DNA of 53,750 nucleotides from an uncultured Ruminococcus sp. (GCA_910585865.1 CAJUGO010000013.1:1-53750); one strand, 5' to 3'; counted from the first letter of the stretch, positions 22,912 through 31,673 are shown. Notes: generated by a model from the letters alone, not told the origin. Program-made: numbers and translations.

Positions 22912-24171
22912 ATGGAATTAAAAAGTAACGAAGAAGTAACTGCAAAAGCTCTGCTTGTAAGTGTTGATACAGGAGAATATGATGCTGCGGCATCTTTGGA
23001 TGAGCTTTTTGAACTTGTAAAAAGCGCCGGTGCAGAACCTGTGCTTTCAGTAACACAAAATTTGCCGAAGGTTGAAAAAGGAACATTTGTCGGCAGCGGA
23101 AAACTGGTTGAAATATCCGAAATATGCAGTGCACAGGGGATAGATTTGCTTGTGTTTGACAGTGAGCTTTCTCCGACACAGATTAAGAATATAGAAGCAG
23201 AAACAGATGTTCGCGTTATAGACAGAACAACGCTGATTCTTGATATTTTTGCACAGAGGGCCCGTTCAAAAGAGGGCAAACTTCAGGTAGAACTTGCTCA
23301 GTTAAAGTATATGCTGCCCCGTCTTACAGGCAAGGGTATTGCTATGTCAAGGCTTGGCGGAGGAATAGGAACAAGGGGACCGGGTGAAACTAAGCTGGAA
23401 ACTGACAAACGTCACATAAGGAGAAAAATGGAAACTCTTAAAGAGGATCTTGCCGACATTGAAAAACATCGTCAAATGCTCAGAAAACGCCGTGAAAAGG
23501 ACGGTGTAATTACCTGTGCAATAGTTGGTTATACAAATGCAGGCAAATCGACATTAATGAATTATCTGACTGATGCAGGCGTGCTTGCGCAAGACAAACT
23601 TTTTGCAACTCTTGATCCTACATCACGCGCATTAAGGCTGCCCAGCGGGGTAACTGTAATGTTGATTGATACGGTAGGTTTAGTGCGCCGGCTGCCTCAT
23701 CACCTTGTTGAAGCATTTCGTTCTACTTTGGAAGAAGCAGCACAATCTGACATTATACTTAATGTGTGCGATGCTTCAAGTGAAGAGGCAAGAACCCACA
23801 TGCAGGTCACCGAGGATTTGCTTGAATCGCTTGGGTGTGGCGATACTCCTGTTTTAACGGTTCTTAATAAATGTGATTTGCTTAATGAAAGTACAATTAC
23901 TCAGGATTTTAAAGCGTGTATACGCATAAGTGCAAAAACCGGAAGCGGAATCGACGAGCTATTGCAGGCGATAGATGATAATCTGCCGGTAAGACTTAAA
24001 AAAGTGAAAATTTTACTTCCGTTTGCTCAGGCAGGACTTGCTGCCGAAATCCGTACAAAAGGGACGCTTATATGTGAAGAATACGCTGCTGACGGATTAA
24101 AGATTGACGCAATTGTAGATGAACAGCTTTATGCGAAACTTTGTGAATTTGAGGTACAAGAAGGACAATAA
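22912..24171 (+). CDS. hflX: GTPase HflX
   Basis: 419 residues. HflX is a ribosome-associated GTPase that splits stalled or hibernating ribosomes. The N-terminal HflX domain (about 20-195) includes FVGSGK, FDSELSPTQIKNIE, RVIDRT and RLGGGIGTRGPGETKLE. The G domain has G1 GYTNAGKST (206-214), G3 DTVG, G4 NKCD and the family's FATLDPTSR switch segment. GAGG precedes the ATG. It is transcribed divergently from nadB. Confidence 0.97.
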   Translation: MELKSNEEVTAKALLVSVDTGEYDAAASLDELFELVKSAGAEPVLSVTQNLPKVEKGTFVGSGKLVEISEICSAQGIDLLVFDSELSPTQIKNIEAETDVRVIDRTTLILDIFAQRARSKEGKLQVELAQLKYMLPRLTGKGIAMSRLGGGIGTRGPGETKLETDKRHIRRKMETLKEDLADIEKHRQMLRKRREKDGVITCAIVGYTNAGKSTLMNYLTDAGVLAQDKLFATLDPTSRALRLPSGVTVMLIDTVGLVRRLPHHLVEAFRSTLEEAAQSDIILNVCDASSEEARTHMQVTEDLLESLGCGDTPVLTVLNKCDLLNESTITQDFKACIRISAKTGSGIDELLQAIDDNLPVRLKKVKILLPFAQAGLAAEIRTKGTLICEEYAADGLKIDAIVDEQLYAKLCEFEVQEGQ

Positions 24172-24254
24172 TAAGAATAATAGTATAAATATACGTTTTT
24201 ATTGCAATTTTTATTGGGTGATGATATAATTATTACATGAAATGAGGTAATCTA

Positions 24255-24848
24255 TTGTCTTTTATTGATCTGATATATTCTATAGACTTTTCAATTCTTG
24301 ACTTTATACAAAATACACTTAAATGCGGTTTTCTTGACCCTGTAATGGCAGTGATAAGTTATATGGGAGAGGCAGGGGGAATATGGATAATTGCTTCTGT
24401 AATTATGATGTGTTTTAGAAAAACACGCGCAACGGGTGTAATGGTACTGTGTGCAGTTACGATGGGATATATTATAGGAGAAATAGGGATAAAAAACATT
24501 GTTTGCCGTGCCCGTCCTTTTACAGAAAATACGGATATATTACTTAATATAAAACCGCCGTCAGGATACAGTTTCCCATCCGGGCACAGCTGTTCTTCTT
24601 TTGCCGCAGCAACTGTTTTGATTTTGCGTGATAAACGTTTTGGTATTGCTGCCATAATAGTTGCCGGAACTATTGCGTTTTCAAGACTTTATAATTATGT
24701 TCATTTTCCGTCGGATGTTTTGTGCGGAATATTGCTTGGGATTGCATGTGCTTTAACTACTGTTTTTATTTTTAAAAAAACAGGGTTTGATAAAAAGCTT
24801 TCGGGCAACATCAAATATAAGAAGGTTGACACTGATGAACAATTTTAG
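24255..24848 (+). CDS. PAP2 family membrane phosphatase
   Basis: 197 residues from TTG 24255 with GAGG 10 bases upstream. Several membrane helices and the three phosphatase motifs: KNIVCRARPF, SFPSGHSCSS and SRLYNYVHFPSD, the last with the catalytic His-Asp pair. Such enzymes dephosphorylate undecaprenyl pyrophosphate or phosphatidic acid lipids at the outer face. It overlaps the next small gene by 14 bases. Confidence 0.92.
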   Translation: MSFIDLIYSIDFSILDFIQNTLKCGFLDPVMAVISYMGEAGGIWIIASVIMMCFRKTRATGVMVLCAVTMGYIIGEIGIKNIVCRARPFTENTDILLNIKPPSGYSFPSGHSCSSFAAATVLILRDKRFGIAAIIVAGTIAFSRLYNYVHFPSDVLCGILLGIACALTTVFIFKKTGFDKKLSGNIKYKKVDTDEQF

Positions 24849-25056
24849 ATATGCAGGAAAAACATCAAAGGAAGCTTTTTGGATTAAAGGAATAAATGTG
24901 TTTGCCGAAAAGTGGATTCACGCAGGAGGATGTGCTGCGGTTACAAATCCGCAGAACGGCAAAACTTATGTGTTTTCAAAATATATAAGCGGCGGTGTTG
25001 AGTTTGTAGCGGGCAAGGACTCAAACGGCTACTGGCTGTTTTTTGTAGAAACTTAA
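24835..25056 (+). CDS. Small conserved-looking protein of unknown function
   Basis: 73 residues from ATG 24835, inside the end of the PAP2 gene, with GAAGG 10 bases upstream. The sequence (NNFRYAGKTSKEAFWIKGIN, then GGCAAVTNPQNGKTYVFSKY, GKDSNGYWLFFVET) is a compact alpha/beta soluble protein without signal peptide. It is followed 11 bases later by the beta-helix transferase gene, so the three form an operon. Family not recognised. Confidence 0.78.
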   Translation: MNNFRYAGKTSKEAFWIKGINVFAEKWIHAGGCAAVTNPQNGKTYVFSKYISGGVEFVAGKDSNGYWLFFVET

Positions 25057-25067
25057 GGAGATAAAAA

Positions 25068-25739
25068 ATGGGTAATGAAAAATTAATGGCAAAAAATCTT
25101 TTTGATTACAGCAAAACTATTGCAGAACCGCTTTTTAAAAGCGTAGAATTTCCTTGGGAGGTACTGCCTAAAATCAAGGACTTTATTATTGAACTGGGAA
25201 AAACTCTTGATCCTGAAATTTATGAGCTTAGAGGAGAGAATATTTGGGTTGCGAAAAGCGCAAATATATTTCCTTCCGCTTATCTCGGCGGTCCGCTTAT
25301 AATTTGCGAGGATGCTGAGGTACGTCACGGTGCATTTATAAGAGGAAGCGCAATTGTAGGCAAAGGTGCAGTGGTGGGCAATTCTACTGAACTTAAAAAT
25401 TCTATACTTTTTGACTGTGTTCAGACACCGCACTACAATTATATAGGGGATAGTATTCTTGGCTACAAGTCACACACAGGCGCAGGTGTAATAACATCAA
25501 ATCTTAAAAGTGACAAAAGCCTTGTAACTGTACTTTGCGATGGTAAAAAAGTCGAAACAGGTGTTAAAAAATTCGGTGCAATGCTGGGTGATAATGTTGA
25601 GGTAGGCTGCAACAGCGTACTTAATCCGGGTTCTGTAGTCGGCAGAAATACAAATATTTATCCGCTCTCATTTGTACGCGGATATGTGCCTGAAAACAGC
25701 ATATATAAACGTTTGGGAGAAGTTGCAGACAAGGTTTGA
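25068..25739 (+). CDS. Left-handed beta-helix acetyltransferase-like protein (GlmU C-terminal type)
   Basis: 223 residues. After an N-terminal 60-residue segment (FPWEVLPKIKDFIIELGKTL) comes a hexapeptide-repeat region from about residue 60 to 205 (AKSANIFPSAYLGGPLIICE, EVRHGAFIRGSAIVGKGAVVGN, VEVGCNSVLNPGSVVGRNTNIYP), the left-handed beta-helix fold of nucleotidyl- and acyltransferases. There is no nucleotidyltransferase domain, so it is not a full GlmU. Its substrate is not visible; a sugar-nucleotide or acyl transfer role is inferred. Confidence 0.85.
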   Translation: MGNEKLMAKNLFDYSKTIAEPLFKSVEFPWEVLPKIKDFIIELGKTLDPEIYELRGENIWVAKSANIFPSAYLGGPLIICEDAEVRHGAFIRGSAIVGKGAVVGNSTELKNSILFDCVQTPHYNYIGDSILGYKSHTGAGVITSNLKSDKSLVTVLCDGKKVETGVKKFGAMLGDNVEVGCNSVLNPGSVVGRNTNIYPLSFVRGYVPENSIYKRLGEVADKV

Positions 25740-25986
25740 TATTTTATATAATTAAACAGTTGTGTTATAAACTGGCCGGTGTATTCTCAGTCAGTAAAAT
25801 TTGCAAATAGAATTAAATGTGATGGTTATAAGGATCAGACTTGCTGCTGCCTGTTATTTATTATGAAAAAATTATAAAAATACAGATAATTTGTGCTGCT
25901 GCAAGTCTGCTGAGATTTTTATTTATATCTGTTATCAGTAAAATCATAATTTTTACAAATAACAGATAATTACATTAACAAAACTA
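25740..25986. other. Intergenic stretch with two long-range inverted repeats
   Basis: No gene is seen. CAGACTTGC (25836-25844) pairs perfectly with GCAAGTCTG (25901-25909), followed after a few bases by ATTTTTATTT, a plausible terminator with a 56-base loop. ATCTGTTAT (25927-25935) and ATAACAGAT (25959-25967) form a second pair just before the SRP RNA promoter. Confidence 0.5.
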
Positions 25987-26015
25987 TTGATTTTAATAAT
26001 TGAATATGATATAAT
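25987..26015 (+). promoter_or_regulatory. Promoter of the SRP RNA
   Basis: TTGATT (25987-25992), 17-bp spacer, TATAAT (26010-26015), about 25 bases before the RNA's terminal stem. Confidence 0.8.
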
Positions 26016-26041
26016 ATACCAGAATTGCAAGAAGTCAAGTG

Positions 26042-26169
26042 CGTGCAATTAAGTGAGCGGCAGGCCCTGTGCGATTGGGGTCTGTGAACCATGTCAGGCG
26101 GGGAACCGAGCAGCATTAAGCAGTATTGCCGATGCGATGCAGTAAGTCTGTCGTTCACTTAATTGTACG
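26042..26169 (+). ncRNA. ffs: Signal recognition particle RNA
   Basis: The apical domain with GTCAGGCGGGGAACCGAGCA (asymmetric and symmetric loops that bind Ffh) is clear, followed by GCATTAAGCAG. The molecule is closed by a long terminal stem pairing about 26042-26064 with 26148-26169 (CAATTAAGTGA with TCACTTAATTG). Size is near 130 nt. Its place upstream of dnaX-ebfC-recR is the arrangement known in Firmicutes. The ends are estimated from the pairing. Confidence 0.93.
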
Positions 26170-26172
26170 ATT

Positions 26173-26206
26173 GCCGTTGTTTCGGCTGACGGCTTGCATT
26201 TTTTAT
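26173..26206 (+). terminator. SRP RNA terminator
   Basis: GCCGT and ACGGC form a hairpin with further pairing inside, followed by TTGCATTTTTTATT, just before the dnaX ribosome site. Confidence 0.75.
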
Positions 26207-26226
26207 TAACTTTGGGAGGTGACTTT

Positions 26227-27918
26227 TTGTACCAGGTGTTATATCGCAAATGGCGTCCGCAGACATTTGATGATGTATCGGGACAGGAGCATATTACCAC
26301 TACACTCAAAAATGAGATTGGTACAAACAGGCTTAACCATGCCTATTTGTTTACAGGCTCACGCGGTACCGGAAAAACTACCTGTGCAAAAATTCTTGCC
26401 AAAGCAGCAAACTGTCTTGACAGCCATAGCGGAAATCCATGCGGAGAGTGTGAAATCTGCCGTGGAATTGATGACGGCAGTATACTAGACATTGTGGAAA
26501 TGGACGCTGCGTCCAACAGAAAAATTGACGATATACGTCAGATTATAGATGAGGTGCAGTTTAAACCTGCAAAGTGCAAATACAGAGTATATATTGTAGA
26601 CGAGGTTCATATGCTCACTACAGAAGCGTTTAATGCACTTTTAAAAACGCTTGAAGAACCTCCGGAGCATGTGATTTTTATTTTGGCTACAACTGAGGTG
26701 CATAAGCTTCCTCAGACCATTCTGTCGAGATGTCAGAGGTTTGATTTTCATCGAATTGCACCCCGTGCGATTGCAGACAGACTTTTGTATGTTGCTGAAC
26801 AGGAAAGTGTTCGGCTTTCCGACAGTGCGGCAATGATGCTTGCTTCAATTGCGGACGGTGCGCTGCGTGACGCTCTGTCATTGCTTGACAGATGCATAGC
26901 AATCAGTTCGGAAATTGACGATGAGGTTGTGCGCGATGCGGCAGGGCTTGCAAGAAAAACATATCTTTTTGAGCTTGCAGCAAGCGCTATTAATAAAAAT
27001 ACGGCAAAGGCACTTGAAATAGTTAACAGCCTTTATGCTGAATCAAAAGATATGTCGCGGCTTTGCGATGAACTGCTCGCCCACTTCAGAGCGCTGATGC
27101 TTATTAAATCCGTAAAAAAACCAAGAGATATTTTAATTATGTCTGATGACGAGTTTGAAGAGGCTCAGACACAGGCCGATTATCTCTCTCTTGCCGATAT
27201 AGTATATTATATGGATGTTCTTTCACGTGCTTATCAGAGTATGGGACATGGCACGGGTGACAGAACTGAGTTTGAGATGGCTATGGTTAAGCTTTCTTCT
27301 GCTGAACTTGACGGAACTCCGGAGGCATTGCTTTCAAGGATTGCTGCCCTTGAAAAGGCTGTCAGAAAAGGAATTGCTGTCAGTTATCAGCCACCAAATT
27401 TACCGGAAAGCAAAACTGAACCAATTATAGAAGAACCCCCAAAAACAGATGATAAACCTGTTTTTGATTCCAAGGCAACTGCACCTAAGACGGAAGAAGT
27501 TCCTGTTAATAGAGCACCTGCTGCAGAATCTGTTCCGAAATCTGTTCCGAAAAGTGAACATAAACCGGTTGCAAACCTTGATGAAATATACAGAAATGCA
27601 AAACCGTTTTCACAGTGGGTTGAGGTTGTAAATAATCTAAAGCCGATTTCGAGAGCCATTGCAGCAGCATTTTCAGGATCGTCAGCTTACGAGAGTGCAG
27701 GATATTTGTTGATTGACACAAACAATGAGATGGCGTTTGAACTGTTGAAAAATGGCAGCCGAAGAGAAGAAATAAGAAAGATAATTCTTGAAACTACGGG
27801 AAGGGTATACAAACTCGGTCCGTATAAAAAAATTGAAAAAAAACAGGAAGAGACTGATCCGCTTGAAATTTTAAAAAACAGCTTGCAGGACAGCTCGGTT
27901 GAAATAACAGAAGAATAA
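26227..27918 (+). CDS. dnaX: DNA polymerase III subunit gamma/tau
   Basis: 563 residues from TTG 26227 with GGGAGG 8 bases upstream; earlier in-frame codons overlap that site. It is the clamp-loader ATPase of the replisome. Walker A GSRGTGKTT (about 44-52), a four-cysteine zinc module at Cys63, Cys72, Cys75 and Cys78, Walker B VYIVDEVHML, and the SRC arginine-finger motif ILSRCQRFDF are present. After domain III, a Pro/Lys-rich linker (about residues 390-450) leads to a C-terminal tau-like domain. It begins the operon dnaX-ebfC-recR-smpB. Confidence 0.97.
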   Translation: MYQVLYRKWRPQTFDDVSGQEHITTTLKNEIGTNRLNHAYLFTGSRGTGKTTCAKILAKAANCLDSHSGNPCGECEICRGIDDGSILDIVEMDAASNRKIDDIRQIIDEVQFKPAKCKYRVYIVDEVHMLTTEAFNALLKTLEEPPEHVIFILATTEVHKLPQTILSRCQRFDFHRIAPRAIADRLLYVAEQESVRLSDSAAMMLASIADGALRDALSLLDRCIAISSEIDDEVVRDAAGLARKTYLFELAASAINKNTAKALEIVNSLYAESKDMSRLCDELLAHFRALMLIKSVKKPRDILIMSDDEFEEAQTQADYLSLADIVYYMDVLSRAYQSMGHGTGDRTEFEMAMVKLSSAELDGTPEALLSRIAALEKAVRKGIAVSYQPPNLPESKTEPIIEEPPKTDDKPVFDSKATAPKTEEVPVNRAPAAESVPKSVPKSEHKPVANLDEIYRNAKPFSQWVEVVNNLKPISRAIAAAFSGSSAYESAGYLLIDTNNEMAFELLKNGSRREEIRKIILETTGRVYKLGPYKKIEKKQEETDPLEILKNSLQDSSVEITEE

Positions 27919-27939
27919 AACTGAAAGGAAGTTAAAATT

Positions 27940-28290
27940 ATGAAAGCAAGATTACCAAAGGGATACGGCAGCGGCGGAACAAATAATATTCAGCAGCTTG
28001 CACGTCAGGCACAGAAGCTCCAGGATGATATGGAAGCTGTTTCGGCAGAGCTTGAAGTTAAGGAATATGAGGCTGCATCAGGCGGCGGTGCTGTTAAGGT
28101 TACAGTAACAGGTAAAATGGAACTTACAAAGGTTGAGATATCACCTGAAGTAGTTGATCCGGAAGATGTTGAAATGCTTGCAGACCTTGTTATGGCAGCT
28201 GCAAATGAAGCAATAAGGGCTGCAGCAAAGGAAAAGGAAGAAAGAATGGAGTCAATTTCGGGCGGACTTAATATTCCCGGAATGTTTTAA
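27940..28290 (+). CDS. ebfC: YbaB/EbfC nucleoid-associated protein
   Basis: 116 residues. The family forms dimers that bind DNA. Recognisable parts are the glycine-rich N-terminus, the first helix (QQLARQAQKLQDDMEAVSAE), EYEAASGGGAVKVTVTGK, and EDVEMLADLVMAAANEAIR. It is 21 bases after dnaX and 2 bases before recR, the usual neighbourhood. Confidence 0.95.
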   Translation: MKARLPKGYGSGGTNNIQQLARQAQKLQDDMEAVSAELEVKEYEAASGGGAVKVTVTGKMELTKVEISPEVVDPEDVEMLADLVMAAANEAIRAAAKEKEERMESISGGLNIPGMF

Positions 28291-28292
28291 TT

Positions 28293-28895
28293 ATGGCACA
28301 GCACAACGTAGCTCCGCTCGAAAATCTTGTGGAGCAATTTGAGAGAATGCCCGGAATAGGACATAAAACTGCACAAAGACTTGCATATTACGTGCTGAAT
28401 CTGTCAAAAACAGAGGCAGAGGAACTTGCAGGCGCAGTTATTGACGCACATACAAAAATTCATTATTGCAGCAAATGCTGCAATTTAACAGATAAAGAAC
28501 TTTGTCCTGTTTGCGCCAGTCCCCTAAGAGATAATTCCTTGATTTGTGTTGTGGAAACTCCAAGAGATGCCTCTGCGGTTGAAAATACTCACGAATTCAA
28601 GGGTGTTTATCATGTTCTGCACGGTGCAATTTCACCTCTAAACGATATCGGTCCGGATAATCTTACAATAAAACAGCTTATTGCACGACTCGGGAACGAT
28701 GATGTTGAAGAGGTAATAATGGCTACAAATCCTACTGTTGAGGGTGACGCAACAGCGCTTTATATTTCAAAGCTTTTAAAACCGATGGGCGTAAAGGTTA
28801 CACGGCTTGCTTACGGAATTCCTGTTGGCGGTGATTTGGAATATGCCGATGAATACACACTTGCAAAAGCATTGGAAGGCAGGAACGAAATATAA
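28293..28895 (+). CDS. recR: Recombination protein RecR
   Basis: 200 residues. RecR loads RecA with RecF/RecO at gaps. It shows the helix-hairpin-helix (MPGIGHKTAQRLAYYVL), a four-cysteine zinc finger (CSKCCNLTDKELCPVCAS), the Toprim domain (ICVVETPRDASAVENT, with VIMATNPTVEGDATA) and the Walker-B-like C-terminus (RLAYGIPVGGDLEYADE). The stop overlaps the smpB start by one base (TAATG). Confidence 0.97.
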   Translation: MAQHNVAPLENLVEQFERMPGIGHKTAQRLAYYVLNLSKTEAEELAGAVIDAHTKIHYCSKCCNLTDKELCPVCASPLRDNSLICVVETPRDASAVENTHEFKGVYHVLHGAISPLNDIGPDNLTIKQLIARLGNDDVEEVIMATNPTVEGDATALYISKLLKPMGVKVTRLAYGIPVGGDLEYADEYTLAKALEGRNEI

Positions 28896-29353
28896 TGAGT
28901 TCACTGAAAACTATAGCTCAAAACAGAAAAGCCCATCACGATTATTTTATTGAGGAATCATACGAAGCCGGAATCGAGCTTTGCGGTACAGAAGTAAAGT
29001 CCCTGCGGTTGGGCAGAGTAAACCTCAAGGACAGTTGGTGTTCAATTGTTGAAGGAGAGATATTCGTAAACGGCATGCATATCTCTCCGTATGAGCACGG
29101 AAATATTTTTAACCGTGACCCAATGCGGGTGCGCAGACTTCTTATGCATAAAAAAGAAATTAACCGCCTTTACGGAACTGTGAAGCAAACAGGTTATTCG
29201 CTTATTCCGATAAGTCTTTACTTTAAAGGCAGCAAGGTTAAGCTGCAAATTGGTTTGTGCAGAGGTAAAAAGCTGTATGATAAAAGAGAAGATATGGCTA
29301 AGCGTACTGCCAAGCGTGATATTGAGCGTGCCCTCAAAGAGCAGGGCCGCTGA
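28895..29353 (+). CDS. smpB: SsrA-binding protein
   Basis: 152 residues. SmpB binds tmRNA and brings it to stalled ribosomes. It has NRKAHHDYFIEESYEAGIEL, GTEVKSLRLGRVNLKDS, FVNGMHISPY, RRLLMHKKEI and the C-terminal LCRGKKLYDKREDMAKR followed by a basic tail. The ssrA gene follows about 500 bases downstream, so both partners of trans-translation are encoded together. Confidence 0.97.
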   Translation: MSSLKTIAQNRKAHHDYFIEESYEAGIELCGTEVKSLRLGRVNLKDSWCSIVEGEIFVNGMHISPYEHGNIFNRDPMRVRRLLMHKKEINRLYGTVKQTGYSLIPISLYFKGSKVKLQIGLCRGKKLYDKREDMAKRTAKRDIERALKEQGR

Positions 29354-29820
29354 TTTCAATAATCGTTGGAGGGTCATGATTATGATAACCGACGGTTGAG
29401 TTTATCTGATTGTAAAAGATTTTGAAAAGAATACAGAAGCCTAAAACATGAACAGATTTGCTGTGTTTTAAATTGACGATTTATTAATTTAAATTATGAA
29501 CGGCAACCGGCAAGATTGTAATTAATTTGAGTACAGATGACTTGAAGAAAGAGCACAGCCGTATTTCTAATATTAAATTGGGGAATAATCTTACAGAAAT
29601 CAGATATATTAATGCATAAACACCGTATTATTATTTTAGTTTGAACGATCCGGGACGGCAATGTTATTGAGATAACAGGCACTTTTTAGGTTTGCAGAGT
29701 ATCTTTAGTAATTGCCGGCAGGGTGTATTGAATATAATTGTTATAGTGATGTTATCTTACTGAATAAAATAGTTATTTCGGTAAAAGTTTTATAGCTTCG
29801 TAATACTGATATTAACTGTA
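29354..29820. other. Gap between smpB and ssrA without recognisable gene
   Basis: No frame with a credible ribosome site and no strong terminator is visible. A small TGTTAT/ATAACA hairpin followed by a T-run lies near 29659-29685, and -10-like TATAAT strings occur near 29735. The stretch is long for this otherwise tight cluster. Confidence 0.4.
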
Positions 29821-29842
29821 AATCCGATTTATATATCGGATT
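29821..29842 (+). promoter_or_regulatory. Inverted repeat directly before tmRNA
   Basis: AATCCGAT and ATCGGATT are perfect 8-bp arms around TTATAT, ending 7 bases before the mature tmRNA 5' end. It may be part of the precursor leader removed by RNase P, or overlap the promoter -10. Confidence 0.5.
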
Positions 29843-29849
29843 AAAATAC

Positions 29850-30194
29850 GGGGGTGTAAAGGTTTCGACGGGGATTATAAACCTTGGTAAGCGAGCGGCG
29901 GTGCGGAACCGCCATAAAATCCGTAACTTAAAAATAACTGACAACAATAAAGTTGCATTAGCAGCTTAATGCTGCTCGTTCCTGCACAGAGTACCTCGGC
30001 TGTGTAAGGGGCGTCGATTAGAGGTAAATGTGAACTTGGGATTGCTCCGTACCTTGTCACACATCAGGAGCTACCAAACTGTACAGCCTGTCGTTAGGCG
30101 TTGCGGCAAGGGAATTTTAAAATAGCGACTGCGCTCGGAGAAAACCTTGGCAAGTGATTTTCGGACAGGGGTTCGACTCCCCTCACCTCCACCA
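29850..30194 (+). ncRNA. ssrA: Transfer-messenger RNA
   Basis: The 5' end GGGGGTGTAAAGGTTTCGACGG and the 3' end GGTTCGACTCCCCTCACC..CCA form the tRNA-like part: GGGGGTG pairs with CACCTCC (one G-U), and CCA is encoded. The tag frame ends GCA TTA GCA GCT TAA at 29967-29969. Counting from the usual position after AATAACT, the tag reads DNNKVALAA (29940-29966), starting with GAC instead of the usual Ala codon. Length 345 nt is normal. Confidence 0.96.
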
Positions 30195-30196
30195 CA

Positions 30197-30230
30197 AAAG
30201 TGCTGATTTAATCGGCACTTTTTATTTTTT
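30197..30230 (+). terminator. ssrA terminator
   Basis: AAAGTGC pairs with GCACTTT (30197-30203 and 30215-30221), with inner TGAT/ATCG pairing, followed by TTATTTTTT. Confidence 0.9.
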
Positions 30231-30558
30231 GTACTGCATTTTTAAAATTTGTAGCAAAAATATTTATCATTTTTGGGGATACGTATTTCTATTTTTCTTT
30301 AATTAATAATAACGGGAGAACTGGATTATAATAAAATTGTTACAAACTGATAGTATTGCAAAAGTGGTTTTTATTATAGTTTCTTAAAAATTAATAAATA
30401 AAAAAATATTTATTAATGGTACATATAATGATGTCAATAATATGGCAAAGAATGCCGTGTCAATAGAATATATAATAATGAATGTTTTATGTGAGATATA
30501 GTATAAAAGCTATTTTAAGTAATTGTTGTAAAAAAATCTTGATAGTGAATAAAAAGTA
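30231..30558. other. AT-rich intergenic stretch before the GDN-motif pair
   Basis: About 330 bases without a gene, terminator or long repeat that I can support. It is more AT-rich than the preceding operon, in keeping with acquired DNA downstream of ssrA. Confidence 0.4.
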
Positions 30559-30587
30559 TTGCAAAAAATAAAGAAATATGGTAGAAT
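30559..30587 (+). promoter_or_regulatory. Promoter of the GDN-motif gene pair
   Basis: TTGCAA (30559-30564), 17-bp spacer, TAGAAT (30582-30587), 33 bases before the ATG at 30621. Confidence 0.65.
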
Positions 30588-30620
30588 GTGTGAAAATAAA
30601 TAACATAAGGGTGTTGTATT

Positions 30621-31178
30621 ATGAAGAATGATATTAATTCTGTAGATTTATTAGGCATAAAAAAGAATAAAAATGTTATAGAAGTAGGCAGTTTAAAGGT
30701 TTTAAAGAATTCAATTTATTTTGATGACTCGGTTTTGCAAATATCTAATGTAAATCATATGTATATTACTAAATTTAGAAAAGACCCATTTCCGTTTTGG
30801 ACAATTTTTGGGATTCTAATTGGGATGGTTGCTTTATGCTTGAGGAATGTCTTTATTTCTATAATTGGTATAGCTGCAATTGCTTTTTCTATTTACTTGA
30901 TATATAGCTATATTCAAAAAAATAAAAATGATACATTTGGATTGTATATACAAATGTCTTCGGGTTATTATAAAATAATAAGTTCTGAAGATTATTCATT
31001 TTTGAAGGGTGTTCAAAGCGTAATAGCTGATAATTTCATTGAAAATTACAATTTACCAACTACAATTAATTTGGATAATAAAAATATAGTGATAGAACGT
31101 AACGAAGGCGTTGTAAATACAGGGGATAATGCTCGTAACGAATATATAAACAATGCAGGAGGTAGTAATAATCAATGA
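30621..31178 (+). CDS. DUF6232-like membrane protein with C-terminal GDN motif
   Basis: 185 residues. An N-terminal beta-rich part (VIEVGSLKVLKNSIYFDDSV, ISNVNHMYITKF) is followed by two membrane helices (about 58-74 and 77-96), then a second beta part (TFGLYIQMSSGYYKIIS) and a helix (FLKGVQSVIADNFIEN). This order resembles DUF6232. The tail NIVIERNEGVVNTGDNARNEYI carries a GVVNTGDN motif that recurs as GIVSIGDNN in the next protein. GDN-type motifs often mark short beta-helical assembly segments. ATGA overlap with the next gene. Function unknown. Confidence 0.75.
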   Translation: MKNDINSVDLLGIKKNKNVIEVGSLKVLKNSIYFDDSVLQISNVNHMYITKFRKDPFPFWTIFGILIGMVALCLRNVFISIIGIAAIAFSIYLIYSYIQKNKNDTFGLYIQMSSGYYKIISSEDYSFLKGVQSVIADNFIENYNLPTTINLDNKNIVIERNEGVVNTGDNARNEYINNAGGSNNQ

Positions 31179-31483
31179 TAAGTATTAAAGAAAATAGGGG
31201 AATAGTAAGCATTGGTGATAATAATACTAATGTAGTTAATTTAAATACAGTAAATAATATCAATTGGAATGAAATTGAATGCGAGTTAAACAGGCTTTTA
31301 AACACAACTAAATCTGCAGTGTTAAAAGAATTTGCAATAGAATCACAAAATGCTGTAAGGAAAAAGGATTATAATAAACTTCTTTCTGCTGCTTCAAAAA
31401 TTGGAAGATTTGGTTTGGAATTTTTAAAAGAAGCCTCATATAATATATTAGCAGAAATTGTAACAAAGTCACTTTGCCAGTAA
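31175..31483 (+). CDS. Small helical protein with N-terminal GDNN motif
   Basis: 102 residues, start overlapping the previous stop (ATGA). Residues 1-30 read NRGIVSIGDNNTNVVNLNTV, matching the tail of its partner; residues about 35-102 are helical (WNEIECELNRLLNTTKSAVL, then LLSAASKIGRFGLEFLKEAS). No membrane segment. The shared motif suggests that the two products assemble through it, with a soluble helical domain held at the membrane. Domain layouts of this size accompany some phage-defence or stress modules; that link is only a hypothesis. Confidence 0.72.
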   Translation: MISIKENRGIVSIGDNNTNVVNLNTVNNINWNEIECELNRLLNTTKSAVLKEFAIESQNAVRKKDYNKLLSAASKIGRFGLEFLKEASYNILAEIVTKSLCQ

Positions 31484-31517
31484 AATACATATCAAAAAGT
31501 ATTACCGCATACAAGTT

Positions 31518-31573
31518 TAAGCCCCAATCTCCAGAAGTCACATTATTGCTTTGCTTCCGGAGATTGGGGCTTA
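31518..31573. terminator. Long-stem terminator between convergent genes
   Basis: A 20-bp stem with one mismatch: 31518-31537 (begins TAAGCCCCAATC) with 31554-31573. It is followed by a T-rich stretch ending the GDN pair, and lies downstream of htpG on the other strand. Confidence 0.85.
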
Positions 31574-31673
31574 TGCTATAGAAAATCTTTTTTGTTATTT
31601 TTGCTTTTGACTATTCTATTCTCTTAAAGTATATATTCCAATACGCATTTTGGGAATAGAAGTATTGTTTGAT

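Noticed and set aside
27825..27850. Programmed frameshift at an A-run near the end of dnaX
   Set aside because: The run of A is too close to the stop codon to yield a gamma-like short form, and no stimulating hairpin follows it closely.
30195..31573. An ssrA-targeted integrative island carrying the GDN pair
   Set aside because: No integrase and no second copy of the ssrA 3' end is visible downstream, so only acquisition by unknown means can be suggested.
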